DNA of 64,000 nucleotides from Pseudomonadota bacterium (lineage in GTDB: Bacteria > Pseudomonadota > Gammaproteobacteria > Xanthomonadales > SZUA-38): assembly GCA_039033415.1 (NCBI GenBank), contig JBCCCR010000012.1:1-64000 (forward strand), written 5' to 3'. The notes below the pieces were generated by a model, which was not told the DNA's origin, did not search any database, and saw nothing but the letters and a program-made list of their open reading frames with translations. The position numbers and the translations under genes were made by a program. Positions 27,481-36,010 of the stretch are shown piece after piece; the first letter of the stretch is position 1; each line of letters opens with the position of its first letter.

Positions 27481-28617
27481 ATGAAGTCGGAGCTATGCAC
27501 TAAGCTGGGAATCGAATTTCCGCTGTTTGCCTTCAGCCACTGCCGCGATGTTGTGGCGGAGGTCACGCGGGCCGGCGGTATGGGGGTCTTTGGTGTGGTC
27601 ACCCTGCCGCCGGAACAGCTGGAGCAAGAACTACAGTGGATCGATGACCGCGTCGACGGCAAACCCTATGGCGTAGACCTGCTTGTGCCCAATAATTTTG
27701 AAGGCAAATCAGACGCTCTGGATGAGCGACAGCTGCTGGCAGGCCTTCCCGAGGAACACCTTGCTTTTGCCTCACAGCTTTTAAAACAGCACGACATTGA
27801 CCCAAGCACCATGGACGAAGACAGGCGTTCCCATCTGCGCTTTGCTAGAAATCTTCAGGATTTTGGCGCAGCCGAGATGCTCGATGTGGCGTTGTCTCAT
27901 CCGGTCGGCTTGATCGCCAACGCGTTGGGTGTCCCGCCGCCAATCATGCTGGAAAAAGCCAGGGAGAAAGGCGTGCCGGTTGCTGCGCTGGTTGGCGCGC
28001 CGAAACACGCGGTTCGTCAGGCACAGGCTGGGGTCGACATTCTGGTGGCTGCTGGCGGGGAAGCCGGCGGGCATTGCGGCGACGTGTCCACGCTGGTGCT
28101 CGTACCCGAAATCATCGAGGCGGTGAAACCGTTTGGCAACGTGCCGGTGTTGGCCGCCGGAGGGATTGTGACGGGTCGACAGATGGCCGGCTGTATGGCC
28201 ATGGGGGCTGCCGGTGCGTGGTGCGGCTCGGTGTGGTTGACGACAACCGAAGCGGAAACAACGCCCGCCATGAGAGAAAAGATGCTGCGGGCTTCATCCC
28301 GCGACACCGTCCGATCCCGAAGCCGAACCGGCAAGTTTTCGCGGCAGCTCCGGTCTACCTGGACCGACGCCTGGGAGGAGTCCGGCCCGAAGCCGCTACC
28401 CATGCCGCTGCAGTCTCTGGTCGCCGAGCCCGCGCTTGCGCAGATCGACAAGCTGTCGCAGGGTGGCCACGCGGGCGCCGAAGACCTAGCGACCTATTGG
28501 GTGGGGCAGGGCGTCGGGTTGATGAATGAACTTAAGTCCGTACGTACGCTGATGCAGGAGTTTCAGGAAGACTTTCTAGAGGCATGCGAGCGCCTCCAAA
28601 CGGTCCTGGGAGACTAA
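27481..28617 (+). CDS. Nitronate monooxygenase-like FMN protein
   Basis: 378 residues. A TIM-barrel flavoprotein of the nitronate monooxygenase (2-nitropropane dioxygenase) family, shown by LGIEFPLFAFSHCRDVVAEVTRAGGMG at the N-terminus, VDILVAAGGEAGGHCGDVSTL (FMN phosphate region with the family His), and PVLAAGGIVTGRQMAGCMAMGA. A GGGAGG ribosome site fixes the ATG at 27481, 19 bases after the biotin carboxylase stop. Such proteins oxidise alkyl nitronates. Within Atu/Liu-like operons a homologue is frequently present but its role is unclear. Enoyl reductases of FabK type are a related alternative. Confidence 0.85.
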   Translation: MKSELCTKLGIEFPLFAFSHCRDVVAEVTRAGGMGVFGVVTLPPEQLEQELQWIDDRVDGKPYGVDLLVPNNFEGKSDALDERQLLAGLPEEHLAFASQLLKQHDIDPSTMDEDRRSHLRFARNLQDFGAAEMLDVALSHPVGLIANALGVPPPIMLEKAREKGVPVAALVGAPKHAVRQAQAGVDILVAAGGEAGGHCGDVSTLVLVPEIIEAVKPFGNVPVLAAGGIVTGRQMAGCMAMGAAGAWCGSVWLTTTEAETTPAMREKMLRASSRDTVRSRSRTGKFSRQLRSTWTDAWEESGPKPLPMPLQSLVAEPALAQIDKLSQGGHAGAEDLATYWVGQGVGLMNELKSVRTLMQEFQEDFLEACERLQTVLGD

Positions 28618-28619
28618 GG

Positions 28620-29417
28620 GTGTTTCAGGAAGCGACCGACTTTCGTGAGGAGAGTGAGGCCCTCTACGTCATATTGAAGGACCTCGATGACAACGCGCTT
28701 AGGACGCCCACGCTGTTTAAAGGCTGGACGTTTGACGACGTACTGGGCCATCTCCACTTCTGGAACCGTGCAGCAGTGATGTCGGTGGAAGATGAAGCCA
28801 CACTCGTGGCGCTCTTAGGTCGCGCTGCCTCGGAGATTCCCACGGGAGGCCTGCGGGGGTTTGAAGACCAACAGCTTGATCACATACATGGCAAGGAATT
28901 GCGCGAAGCGTGGCGTGATGGATTTCTGGCCACGGCCGAACGGCTTGGCTCCGCCGACCCAAAGAAGCGGGTGAAATGGGCCGGCCCGCCGATGAGCGTC
29001 CGGTCTAGCGTAACGGCGAGGCTGATGGAAACCTGGGCGCATGGTCAGGCTATCTATGACGCTCTCGGTCTGATGCGTGAAGACACCGACCGCATCAAAG
29101 GCATTGCGTTCTTGGGTATCAACACCTTCGTATGGACCTTCGCCAACCGCGGGCTTGAGGTTCCGAATCCCCCTCCCCTGGTTAGGCTTGAAGCGCCAAG
29201 TGGCAAGATCTGGGAGTGGAACGGGCCAAACGATGTTGACAGTATTACCGGCAGCGCGGCCGAGTTTTGCCAAGTCGTCACACAAACTCGGAACATCGCC
29301 GATACTCAATTACTTCTAGTTGGCGAGACAGCAAAACGATGGATGGAAATCGCGCAGTGTTTCGCCGGACCGCCGACGGCCCCGCCGAGGCGTGGTGACC
29401 GTTTCGTTTCACGCTGA
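28620..29417 (+). CDS. TIGR03084-like DinB/mycothiol-isomerase-fold protein
   Basis: About 265 residues. A four-helix DinB-like N-terminal domain (FREESEALYVILKDLDDN...TLFKGWTFDDVLGHLHFWNR) with metal-type histidines, followed by RLMETWAHGQAIYDALG and a C-terminal beta-rich half, matches the TIGR03084 group. GTG at 28620 with GGGAG seven bases ahead is preferred; the upstream ATG 28584 would overlap the previous gene by 34 bases. Related proteins bind a divalent metal and often sit beside AtuA-type genes in actinobacteria. The family function is unknown. Being last in the operon suggests participation in the same branched acyl-CoA pathway. Confidence 0.75.
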   Translation: MFQEATDFREESEALYVILKDLDDNALRTPTLFKGWTFDDVLGHLHFWNRAAVMSVEDEATLVALLGRAASEIPTGGLRGFEDQQLDHIHGKELREAWRDGFLATAERLGSADPKKRVKWAGPPMSVRSSVTARLMETWAHGQAIYDALGLMREDTDRIKGIAFLGINTFVWTFANRGLEVPNPPPLVRLEAPSGKIWEWNGPNDVDSITGSAAEFCQVVTQTRNIADTQLLLVGETAKRWMEIAQCFAGPPTAPPRRGDRFVSR

Positions 29418-29432
29418 TGTAAGTCGGGAGCC

Positions 29433-29450
29433 GAACACCTGCAGGTGTTC
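29433..29450. repeat. Perfect 18-bp palindrome after the atu-like operon
   Basis: GAACACCTGCAGGTGTTC is a perfect palindrome without a loop, 16 bases after the stop at 29417 and 64 bases before the next gene. There is no T-run, so a protein-binding site is as likely as a terminator. Confidence 0.6.
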
Positions 29451-29513
29451 AGCTTAGCGGTAGCTCTCGATCTGATGCGCAAGCGTTGTGTCCGCGGTAG
29501 AATCTTGAGGTAA

Positions 29514-30968
29514 ATGCGTTGTCAGCAAAGCTATATCGACGTGTGCCCGCTCACTGAGCATACGTCCCCTATTCCGGCCCGGCTCGGTTTTTTCTTCGCT
29601 GCTCTCCTACTCCTCGTTACGGTCCGCGCTACGGCCGTATCGATTCTGGTCACTACAACCATCGACGAGATTTCCGTCAACGGGCAGTGTAGCCTTCGCG
29701 AGGCCGTCCAGGCTGCTAACTCTGACCTTCCTGTAGATGTTTGCGCCGCCGGAAATGGGGCAGACCTAATCTTGCTCGGCTCGGGTACCTACACCCTTGA
29801 AATCGTTGGTCGGGAAGAGGACGAAAATCTGACTGGTGATCTGGATTTAACCGCGTCATTGACCATGGTCGGTACGGGGCAGGACCAAACGATCATCGAC
29901 GGTGGCTCCCTGGATCGAGTTATCAATGTGGATCCAGGGAGCATCGGCGTCTCGGTATCCATCGAAGGCTTAACGATTCGTGGCGGTGACGCAGAAAGGA
30001 ACACCGGTTTACGAGAGGACTTCGGAGGGGGAATTCGAAACCATGGTGAGTTGACGCTCCGCGACGTCACGCTGCGAAACAATATTGCCTTCTCAGGGGG
30101 CGCAATCGAGAATCGCGGTGTGCTAACGCTGCAACGGACGGTGCTGGTTGAGAATATCGCCACCTGGGATGGCGGCGGGGTATTCATTGCACCAGGCGCT
30201 ACCACAACTATTGAAGACTCTAGAATTCTCCGTAATAGCGCGGTCTCAAGCTTTGGTGGGGGCATTGGCAACCAAGGCACTTTGGCCCTATACCGATCCG
30301 AATTATCTGACAACAACGCCCTGGCCGAAGGCGGTGGTTTATTCTCAGATAGCATGCTGCAGGTGGAGTCGAGTTTGGTGGCCAGTAATGGCTCAGACAT
30401 TGGTGGCGGGATCTTCATTCAAAGCGGCACGTCAACGCTGACGAACGTCACGATCAGCGGCAACGAATCTCGGATCCTTGGCAATGGTGGTGGACTTGCC
30501 GCCTCTGGGACCGGCACGCCAAACGTAACGCTGCTACATGTCACGATCACCGATAATTTCCCGGACGGAATTTTTGTTGACGGCAGTGGCGTATCCAGTA
30601 CGGTCGCAAACACCATTATTGCCGGTAATCAGGTTGCCGACTGTGTCAGTATTGAGAATAGCCTTATGTCCGAAGGGCACAACCTGGACAGCGATGGCAG
30701 CTGCGTCACCGATGGAATCAATGGCGATCTAACTCGCGCCGATCCTGGACTTGGACCTTTGGCTAGCAATGAAGGGCCGCTATCGACGCACGCGCTCGTC
30801 GATGGCAGTCCCGCGATTGATTCTGGCAACAACGATCGTTGTGCCGCCAGCGATCAGCGCGGCATCGAACGTCCGCTCGACGGTGACGGCGACGGCCAAA
30901 TTTCTTGTGATATCGGGGCCTTCGAGGTCAGTCGAGATCTAATCCTTGCTGATGGCTTCGAGGACTGA
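29514..30968 (+). CDS. Exported CSLREA/beta-helix protein with FE tail
   Basis: 484 residues. A longish N-terminus leads to a hydrophobic signal (ARLGFFFAALLLLVTVRATA). Then comes the CSLREA motif (NGQCSLREAVQAANS) that marks a class of exported right-handed beta-helix proteins. Repeated coils rich in GGGIRNHG, GGAIENRG, GGGVFIAPG, GGGIGNQG, GGGLFSDS, GGGIFIQSG build the helix. The last ~70 residues resemble the choice-of-anchor Q region (HALVDGSPAIDSGNNDRCAASDQRG...DIGAFEV). The protein ends LILADGFED, one of four FE tails in this window. Surface adhesion or polysaccharide interaction is typical speculation. No lyase residues were recognised. Confidence 0.8.
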   Translation: MRCQQSYIDVCPLTEHTSPIPARLGFFFAALLLLVTVRATAVSILVTTTIDEISVNGQCSLREAVQAANSDLPVDVCAAGNGADLILLGSGTYTLEIVGREEDENLTGDLDLTASLTMVGTGQDQTIIDGGSLDRVINVDPGSIGVSVSIEGLTIRGGDAERNTGLREDFGGGIRNHGELTLRDVTLRNNIAFSGGAIENRGVLTLQRTVLVENIATWDGGGVFIAPGATTTIEDSRILRNSAVSSFGGGIGNQGTLALYRSELSDNNALAEGGGLFSDSMLQVESSLVASNGSDIGGGIFIQSGTSTLTNVTISGNESRILGNGGGLAASGTGTPNVTLLHVTITDNFPDGIFVDGSGVSSTVANTIIAGNQVADCVSIENSLMSEGHNLDSDGSCVTDGINGDLTRADPGLGPLASNEGPLSTHALVDGSPAIDSGNNDRCAASDQRGIERPLDGDGDGQISCDIGAFEVSRDLILADGFED

Positions 30969-31061
30969 GGCCCTAGTTCAATTTTTTGGCCGTAAACAGA
31001 CTTCGATACCCCGCAGCTGAATTAAAGAGGGCGTAAAACCTCAGACAGAGACTCGACACGT

Positions 31062-32384
31062 TCAGTCGTCGAATTCGAAGCCGTCGCTGAACAACCCCGG
31101 TAGCTTGAGAAAGCGACCGCGGATGCTGAGAGGGTCGCTGTCGCCGACAAACGAATGCCAGACGATCATGAGACGACCGTCCCTGTCGCTGGAAACTGCC
31201 GGGTAGCGTTGGAAATTGTTGGTTGTATCGTTGACGCGAAACTCGTCGCCGACAAAGGTGCCTTCCTTCAGAATTCGCCGAGCCCAGATCTCACGATCAT
31301 TGCCAGTGGGCGCCGGGCTTTCCCACACCACAAGAAACCCGCCTCGCCCGTCGGCAGCAACATCCAGGTTCTCCTGGCTGCCAGTCGTATTTTGGTTGAC
31401 GCTCAGCTCGTCCGTCAGCGGTGTGCCGTCTTCGGCATAGATTCGTGCCCTCACGTCCGGTACGCGAGTGTCTCGGTCGGACGGGAATGACGAGAAATCG
31501 TTTTCCCAGGCGATCAAAAAAACGCCGTCGGTGTCTGCGCCGACCGCTGCGTTGTGCTGACTGTGCGGTTCCGTCTGATTAACCTGCTGCTCGCCACCTA
31601 AGGGCGTGCCGTCTGCGGCGTACCGTTGGAAGACCACGGCCCGCCAATCGGCGTCTACGTCTCGGCTTTCCCAGACCGCTACGAAGCCATCCGACAGGCC
31701 GGACATCTTTACTTCGTTCTGCCAGGACTGCGAGGTGGTATTGATTCGGAACTCTGGCCCCGGCTGCCCTGAGGTGTCGTAGATCCGGCCATAGATCTCA
31801 CCGGCCAAGACGCTAGGCTGCTGGCCGTCGTTCCGGGGTTGCTCATCACTTTCCCAGGCCACCATAAGATTTCCAGCTGCGTCGAAGGCGGAAAACGGGT
31901 CGGATTGGTCGTTCTGAGTGTAGATGTTGACTCGGAACTCGTCGCCGACCGGTGTTGCGTCTCGGTTGAGCCTCTGTCCGTAAACGCCGAAGTCGCTGCC
32001 GTCCTGATCGCGACTCCGCCAGAAGACCACAAAAGATCCGTCGGGCGCGACGGCTACGGTCGGCTGGCTCTGCACGCTGGCCGTCTCGGTATTGACGATG
32101 ACCTCGGGGCCTAGCGGGTCTCCGCTAGCGTCATAAAGCTGGGCGGCAACGGCGTGCTGATCGCCGTCTTGCCCGATGCTCTCCCAGGCGACGAGCACCC
32201 GACCGCTACGGGCCATCGCGAGCCGGGGAAACCCCTGGTTCTCTGGAAAGTAGCTGTTGACCCGAAACTCGCCGCTGTCGAAAACTATTCCGCTGTTCCC
32301 GAGCGTCGTTTGAGCAACCGAAGACAGTGCTGTAGACAAGCCGGCAATCAGCGTAAGCATCAGCCCGCGAATAGGTGGCGTCAT
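31062..32384 (-). CDS. Exported seven-repeat propeller-like protein with FE tail
   Basis: 440 residues, signal peptide MLTLIAGLSTALSSVAQ. Seven tandem repeats of about 55-60 residues each begin with [EV][FV][RI][VI]N and end with [VI][AV]WES (for example EFRVNIYTQNDQSDP...NLMVAWES). This predicts a seven-bladed propeller in which the blade edges carry the Gly-Asp-Glu-Phe-Arg-Val-Asn motif. It ends LPGLFSDGFEFDD, matching the FE tail of other exported proteins here. No enzymatic residues are evident. Its neighbour on the left is the convergent CSLREA protein, which also carries the tail. Confidence 0.75.
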   Translation of the reverse strand: MTPPIRGLMLTLIAGLSTALSSVAQTTLGNSGIVFDSGEFRVNSYFPENQGFPRLAMARSGRVLVAWESIGQDGDQHAVAAQLYDASGDPLGPEVIVNTETASVQSQPTVAVAPDGSFVVFWRSRDQDGSDFGVYGQRLNRDATPVGDEFRVNIYTQNDQSDPFSAFDAAGNLMVAWESDEQPRNDGQQPSVLAGEIYGRIYDTSGQPGPEFRINTTSQSWQNEVKMSGLSDGFVAVWESRDVDADWRAVVFQRYAADGTPLGGEQQVNQTEPHSQHNAAVGADTDGVFLIAWENDFSSFPSDRDTRVPDVRARIYAEDGTPLTDELSVNQNTTGSQENLDVAADGRGGFLVVWESPAPTGNDREIWARRILKEGTFVGDEFRVNDTTNNFQRYPAVSSDRDGRLMIVWHSFVGDSDPLSIRGRFLKLPGLFSDGFEFDD

Positions 32385-32567
32385 CGTCCCTGAAGTCCCT
32401 GTAGAGCACGGAAAAGCGCTTGAATTCCCTTCAACTTACTGTTTTCTAAGTCTTGTGGCTGTGACTAGCCGCACGAATCCAGTGCGTGGTGCCGTCCGAG
32501 GTTTGCAGGTTTTGGTTTGCTGGGGTGTTTCTTTCGTCGGATGTTGGGAAGTACGCCTGCTGCTAGC

Positions 32568-33518
32568 ATGAAGACGATGAGAGCCATTCATACATTCATG
32601 ATTGCGCCGCTCCTCTTCGCAGGGCTGGTGCCGTCGCTTGGAGCCGAGGAAGGGAATCTCATGCCGAGCGTCTTTGATTACGATCGGGTGCTAGTTACGC
32701 CGACTTTGATGAACGGCGATTCGCTACGGTTTTATACCGATTCTGGCGGTGGCTTTAATGCCATCAAACGGTCTGTGGCCGACAAGCTTGGTGCTGCCTC
32801 TGCCAGCGAAGTTATCGACCTACCGAGTTTCGTCGATGGCTCGTCGATTCCAGCCAATCCGATCTTCAAAAACGGCCAGCTTCAGGTGGTCGAAGACGAT
32901 GTCCTTAGCCAGCACTACGACGGCTTTCTTGGCGGTCGGTGGTTTGGCAATCGTATCTGGGAATTCGACTACGAAACAAAACGGCTGATATTGCACGACA
33001 AGTTGCCGATCGCTGTTACTGAGCCAATGGCGGGGTTGTCGCTCGGTTTCCAGGTTGGGGAGGATCGCCTTCGAACCATGCACTTTCCGAGGCTGCCGGT
33101 TTCGATAGACGGCAAAGAAATCCAGGTGCTGTTTGATACAGGCGCCACGGCCACGCTTACGGACAGCTCGGCGGACTATTTTGATCGAGCAGCGGGGGAC
33201 GGCATCGGCATAAGCTTTATGTGCCAGGAGGTTTTTGATCAATGGCGATCAGATCACCCGGACTGGCCTTACCTTGAACGCGCGGACGCGGTGGGTCGAG
33301 GTAAGCTCCCCATGATTCAGGTGGCTGAAGTGGAAATGGCGGGTCTGGTCAGCGGACCGGTGTGGTTCGCGAAGCGTCCCAACTCAGCCTTCAAACGTTA
33401 CATGACGCAATTCATGGACCAAGAGGTCTGCGGCGCGATCGGCGGATCAGCTCTCAAGTATTTTCATCTCGTGATCGACTACCCCGCGGCGAATCTTTGG
33501 CTGCGTCTTACTGATTAG
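32568..33518 (+). CDS. Exported protein with two aspartyl-protease-like motifs
   Basis: About 316 residues. ATG at 32568 begins a signal peptide (HTFMIAPLLFAGLVPSLGAE). The mature chain holds two candidate aspartic-protease signatures, YTDSGGGFNAI near residue 60 and VLFDTGATATLTDSS near residue 190. The order recalls two-lobe pepsins in one chain, whereas bacterial relatives usually have one retropepsin-like motif. DSG followed by GGGF is a departure from DSGS/DTGS, so activity is uncertain. The C-terminal ALKYFHLVIDYPAANLWLRL resembles retropepsin-like family endings. Its last 11 bases overlap tail-to-tail with the convergent membrane protein gene. No strong ribosome site was found. Confidence 0.65.
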   Translation: MKTMRAIHTFMIAPLLFAGLVPSLGAEEGNLMPSVFDYDRVLVTPTLMNGDSLRFYTDSGGGFNAIKRSVADKLGAASASEVIDLPSFVDGSSIPANPIFKNGQLQVVEDDVLSQHYDGFLGGRWFGNRIWEFDYETKRLILHDKLPIAVTEPMAGLSLGFQVGEDRLRTMHFPRLPVSIDGKEIQVLFDTGATATLTDSSADYFDRAAGDGIGISFMCQEVFDQWRSDHPDWPYLERADAVGRGKLPMIQVAEVEMAGLVSGPVWFAKRPNSAFKRYMTQFMDQEVCGAIGGSALKYFHLVIDYPAANLWLRLTD

Positions 33519-34005
33519 ACGATCCATGCTCCGAGTTTCGCAGCGGCACAATGAAGGCAATAATTAAGCCGCTGATTAGCGCAATTGACCAGGCCTCAGC
33601 GCTCATGAGCAACACGACGTCTGCCGGGTTTCCCACCACAAAGTTCATCACCGGCATTCGAATGAGTGAGTGGTCCAGCCCAAGAAGTAAGATTCCGTAG
33701 CTGAGGCCTTTCAAGAATGGGTTCCGGCCCGGCAGCAGATGACCGGCCCAATAGTAAATCAGTACCTTAAATGCATAGGGGATTAGTGCGGTCACGAAAG
33801 CGATTGCCACGATTGGTAATGGCAATGGCTCGGAAACGAGGGAGTCCAGCCGGCCGGCCTGGGCAGCGCGCTGAATATAGTCCTGTAAAACGCCCTCGCC
33901 ATAAATCACGTGGATCGAAAAACCAACAGCCGTTGCGACTAGTGTCGCCAGGCTCGCGCGAATCAGGAAGCTTCGCCTCGATTGCTGGTGATCCAGGTTA
34001 CTCAT
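33508..34005 (-). CDS. Small integral membrane protein of unknown function
   Basis: 165 residues from ATG 34005, with an N-terminal QSRRSFLIRASLATLVATAV segment that could be a signal anchor, then helices around ALIPYAFKVLIYYWAGHLL and ALISGLIIAFIVPL. The start lies eight bases inside the end of the upstream methyltransferase gene, so they are coupled. The twin Arg near the N-terminus does not have the full Tat pattern. I do not recognise a family. Confidence 0.6.
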   Translation of the reverse strand: MSNLDHQQSRRSFLIRASLATLVATAVGFSIHVIYGEGVLQDYIQRAAQAGRLDSLVSEPLPLPIVAIAFVTALIPYAFKVLIYYWAGHLLPGRNPFLKGLSYGILLLGLDHSLIRMPVMNFVVGNPADVVLLMSAEAWSIALISGLIIAFIVPLRNSEHGSSNQ

Positions 34006-34759
34006 CGTCGAGCTGTGGACGGCGTGCGACAACCGCCCGTACGCGAGTATGGCTACGGTGCGAAGAATCAGCGAGACAGTGCAGAAACCGTTCGGTGAAT
34101 CCCCGCGATGTCATGGATTGAAGGCGCGGCATACGCGATAGCCGCCTACGCCAGGCATTAAGCACTTGATCACTCGCTGGACCGTCGAAACAGAGTTCCA
34201 GGTCATCGAGGTCGGCTGACCAGGTTATGGAAAGGCCTGATCCAACGATCCAGTCGTCGAGGCGGTGTGCGGCGTCGAACCAGTACCTTCCTGACAAGCG
34301 TGCGTCGTCGACAAATCCCGCGATCGCTTCTCGGTCCGATATCCCGAGCGGCTCATGGTTCAGGAGATCAGCCATCTCTACAACGGCGATCCATCCGCCC
34401 GGCGAGAGACTCTGACGAACGCGAGTCAGCCAGGCAACGGGGTCTTCGACATAGGCGATTGCAAACGATGACCAGATTCCGTCGATTTGCCGACCGGATG
34501 AGAGGTCCAAATCGCCAAAATTGGCGCACATCCAGTTGACGCCACCCGGGTCGAGACGGGCCTCCTGGACGAGATCTGCGTCCCCATCAACAGCGGTAAC
34601 CTCCGCGCCTTGTTGAGATAAGGACCGGGCAACGAACCCTGAACCTGCGCCCAGGTCCAGGATCCGTTTTCCCTCAATAGCCCCAAGACGGCGAAAGACA
34701 CGGTCGAACGAGCGCCAACTCCGTTGAGCTTCATACTGTTGGTACAGACTCGTTTTCAT
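33998..34759 (-). CDS. Class I SAM-dependent methyltransferase
   Basis: 253 residues. The start at 34759 is fixed by a strong AGGAGG site eight bases ahead. The longer frame to 34813 is discarded. The Rossmann-fold SAM motif RILDLGAGSGFVARSL is at about residues 32-47, followed by an acidic strand (EVTAVDGDADLV) and the post-motif IDGIWSSFAIAYVEDPVAWL. The substrate is unknown. It shares its transcript with the small membrane protein downstream. A WxNPxxPGxG exported protein lies upstream on the same strand. Confidence 0.82.
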   Translation of the reverse strand: MKTSLYQQYEAQRSWRSFDRVFRRLGAIEGKRILDLGAGSGFVARSLSQQGAEVTAVDGDADLVQEARLDPGGVNWMCANFGDLDLSSGRQIDGIWSSFAIAYVEDPVAWLTRVRQSLSPGGWIAVVEMADLLNHEPLGISDREAIAGFVDDARLSGRYWFDAAHRLDDWIVGSGLSITWSADLDDLELCFDGPASDQVLNAWRRRLSRMPRLQSMTSRGFTERFLHCLADSSHRSHTRVRAVVARRPQLDDE

Positions 34760-34821
34760 TGGTGCTGCCTCCTGGTTGACCTTCTTATGGTCGCCTGGGC
34801 CACATCGACCCAAGCCTAGCG

Positions 34822-35685
34822 CTAATCGTTGCAGTTATCGGCAGAGTCCACCGGAAAAATCGGAAAAACTCCGCGCAGACCGTTCGTAAACTCGTAACTT
34901 GCCGTGCCTGAGTCGCAAGTCTCCAGCTCAACGATGAGCGTCCCCACGCTGCCCGGTGGTGATGGAAGCACGGGCTCAGGTGAATCGAAGGCCCCTCCAC
35001 GAACACTCGCAAGATCGAGCTCAGCCCTCGAGCCCACAATTGGGCCAAAAGCTGTCATCCAATGGGGATCCGGCTCCCCAAGCGGCCCGTCCTCAAGGGT
35101 AAACGTAAACCAACCGACAAACAGTGCGCTGCCGCCGTTGACGACATCAAAAAACAGACCCTGCCCCGGCGTTTCGGGATTGAACCAAGCACCCTCAGAG
35201 ACCGAGTGAATTCCGAACTTCGGTGGCTGGCTCAGCTCGGCGGATACCGTGTAGTTCCAAAAGCAGATACTGCCCCGCGTGTTGGCGATCCACGCCTCGA
35301 CATCGTCTTCGACCAGTTGTGGATTACCGTCGCAGAGTTCGATCGCAAAATCGCCGAAGCCCTCCACCTCGTCCACATGCCAGCTCCATAGTGGCTGGTC
35401 GGGATCTAGCTGATTGCGGTTGAAGCCATCTGTGTCTGCGGCGATCTTCGCCGAGATGATCGAGCCGCCCGCTGCCGGGCCGAGATCAATAAGCTGTCTC
35501 GCATGATCGATATGCGAGGGGTCTTTTAGTGGTAGGAGGTAGGACAGCTGCCGATTGCCCTGAATAGGTGAGACGACAAACCAGGTCGCATCCTCGGATT
35601 GTGTGGCACGAGACTGAAGGGCCGCGCCGAGCAATATCGGGATCATCGCGATATGGATGACGAATCGAATCTGACTGCGTTGCAT
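34822..35685 (-). CDS. Exported WxNPxxPGxG-domain protein
   Basis: About 287 residues from ATG 35685, with a hydrophobic signal (RFVIHIAMIPILLGAALQSRA). Residues ~165-260 contain EGAWFNPETPGQGLFFDVVN and LFVGWFTFTLEDGP, the same domain type as in the gene at 16637-17980 (GLWWNPTRPGSGVTID and YGFDQNGQAQWLVG). Four cysteines may pair in the periplasm. The C-terminus ends in SADNCND, not the FE tail. No function is known to me. It lies 62 bases upstream of the methyltransferase gene on the same strand, so cotranscription is possible. Confidence 0.7.
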   Translation of the reverse strand: MQRSQIRFVIHIAMIPILLGAALQSRATQSEDATWFVVSPIQGNRQLSYLLPLKDPSHIDHARQLIDLGPAAGGSIISAKIAADTDGFNRNQLDPDQPLWSWHVDEVEGFGDFAIELCDGNPQLVEDDVEAWIANTRGSICFWNYTVSAELSQPPKFGIHSVSEGAWFNPETPGQGLFFDVVNGGSALFVGWFTFTLEDGPLGEPDPHWMTAFGPIVGSRAELDLASVRGGAFDSPEPVLPSPPGSVGTLIVELETCDSGTASYEFTNGLRGVFPIFPVDSADNCND

Positions 35686-36010
35686 GAGTTGACTCCATGA
35701 ATTGGCTGAACAATGGGTGACGCTTTTTTTGCGTCGATCGAAACCGAACTGCGTCACTCGTAGCGTTCATACGAGACGCGGCAAAAAAGTTGATCATCAC
35801 CTCGAAGAATCATCACAAGCTGAATCGCCAAACTACGGCTTAAGGGCTGATCAGCTTTTCGTCGGAAATCCGTATGGGTCTGATGTACAGATGCTGAGAG
35901 AGCATGATGCTCAAATGTTTAACCCTCCGGGCAGGTCGACGCCCGATTGTCCGGAGAAGCCACGTCGGCTTCGCTGGCTGTTCATCCATGGTTAATGCTC
36001 GGTACGTAGC
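35686..36010. other. 325-base stretch without a supported gene
   Basis: Divergent spacer between the exported protein (minus strand) and the methyltransferase-like gene (plus strand). An open frame at 35702-35995 has no start site or protein-like composition. I saw no hairpin, palindrome or clear promoter. Confidence 0.5.

Noticed and set aside
35702-35995. 97-codon open frame in the spacer before the methyltransferase-like gene.
   Set aside because: No ribosome site, unusual composition and no similarity to known folds.
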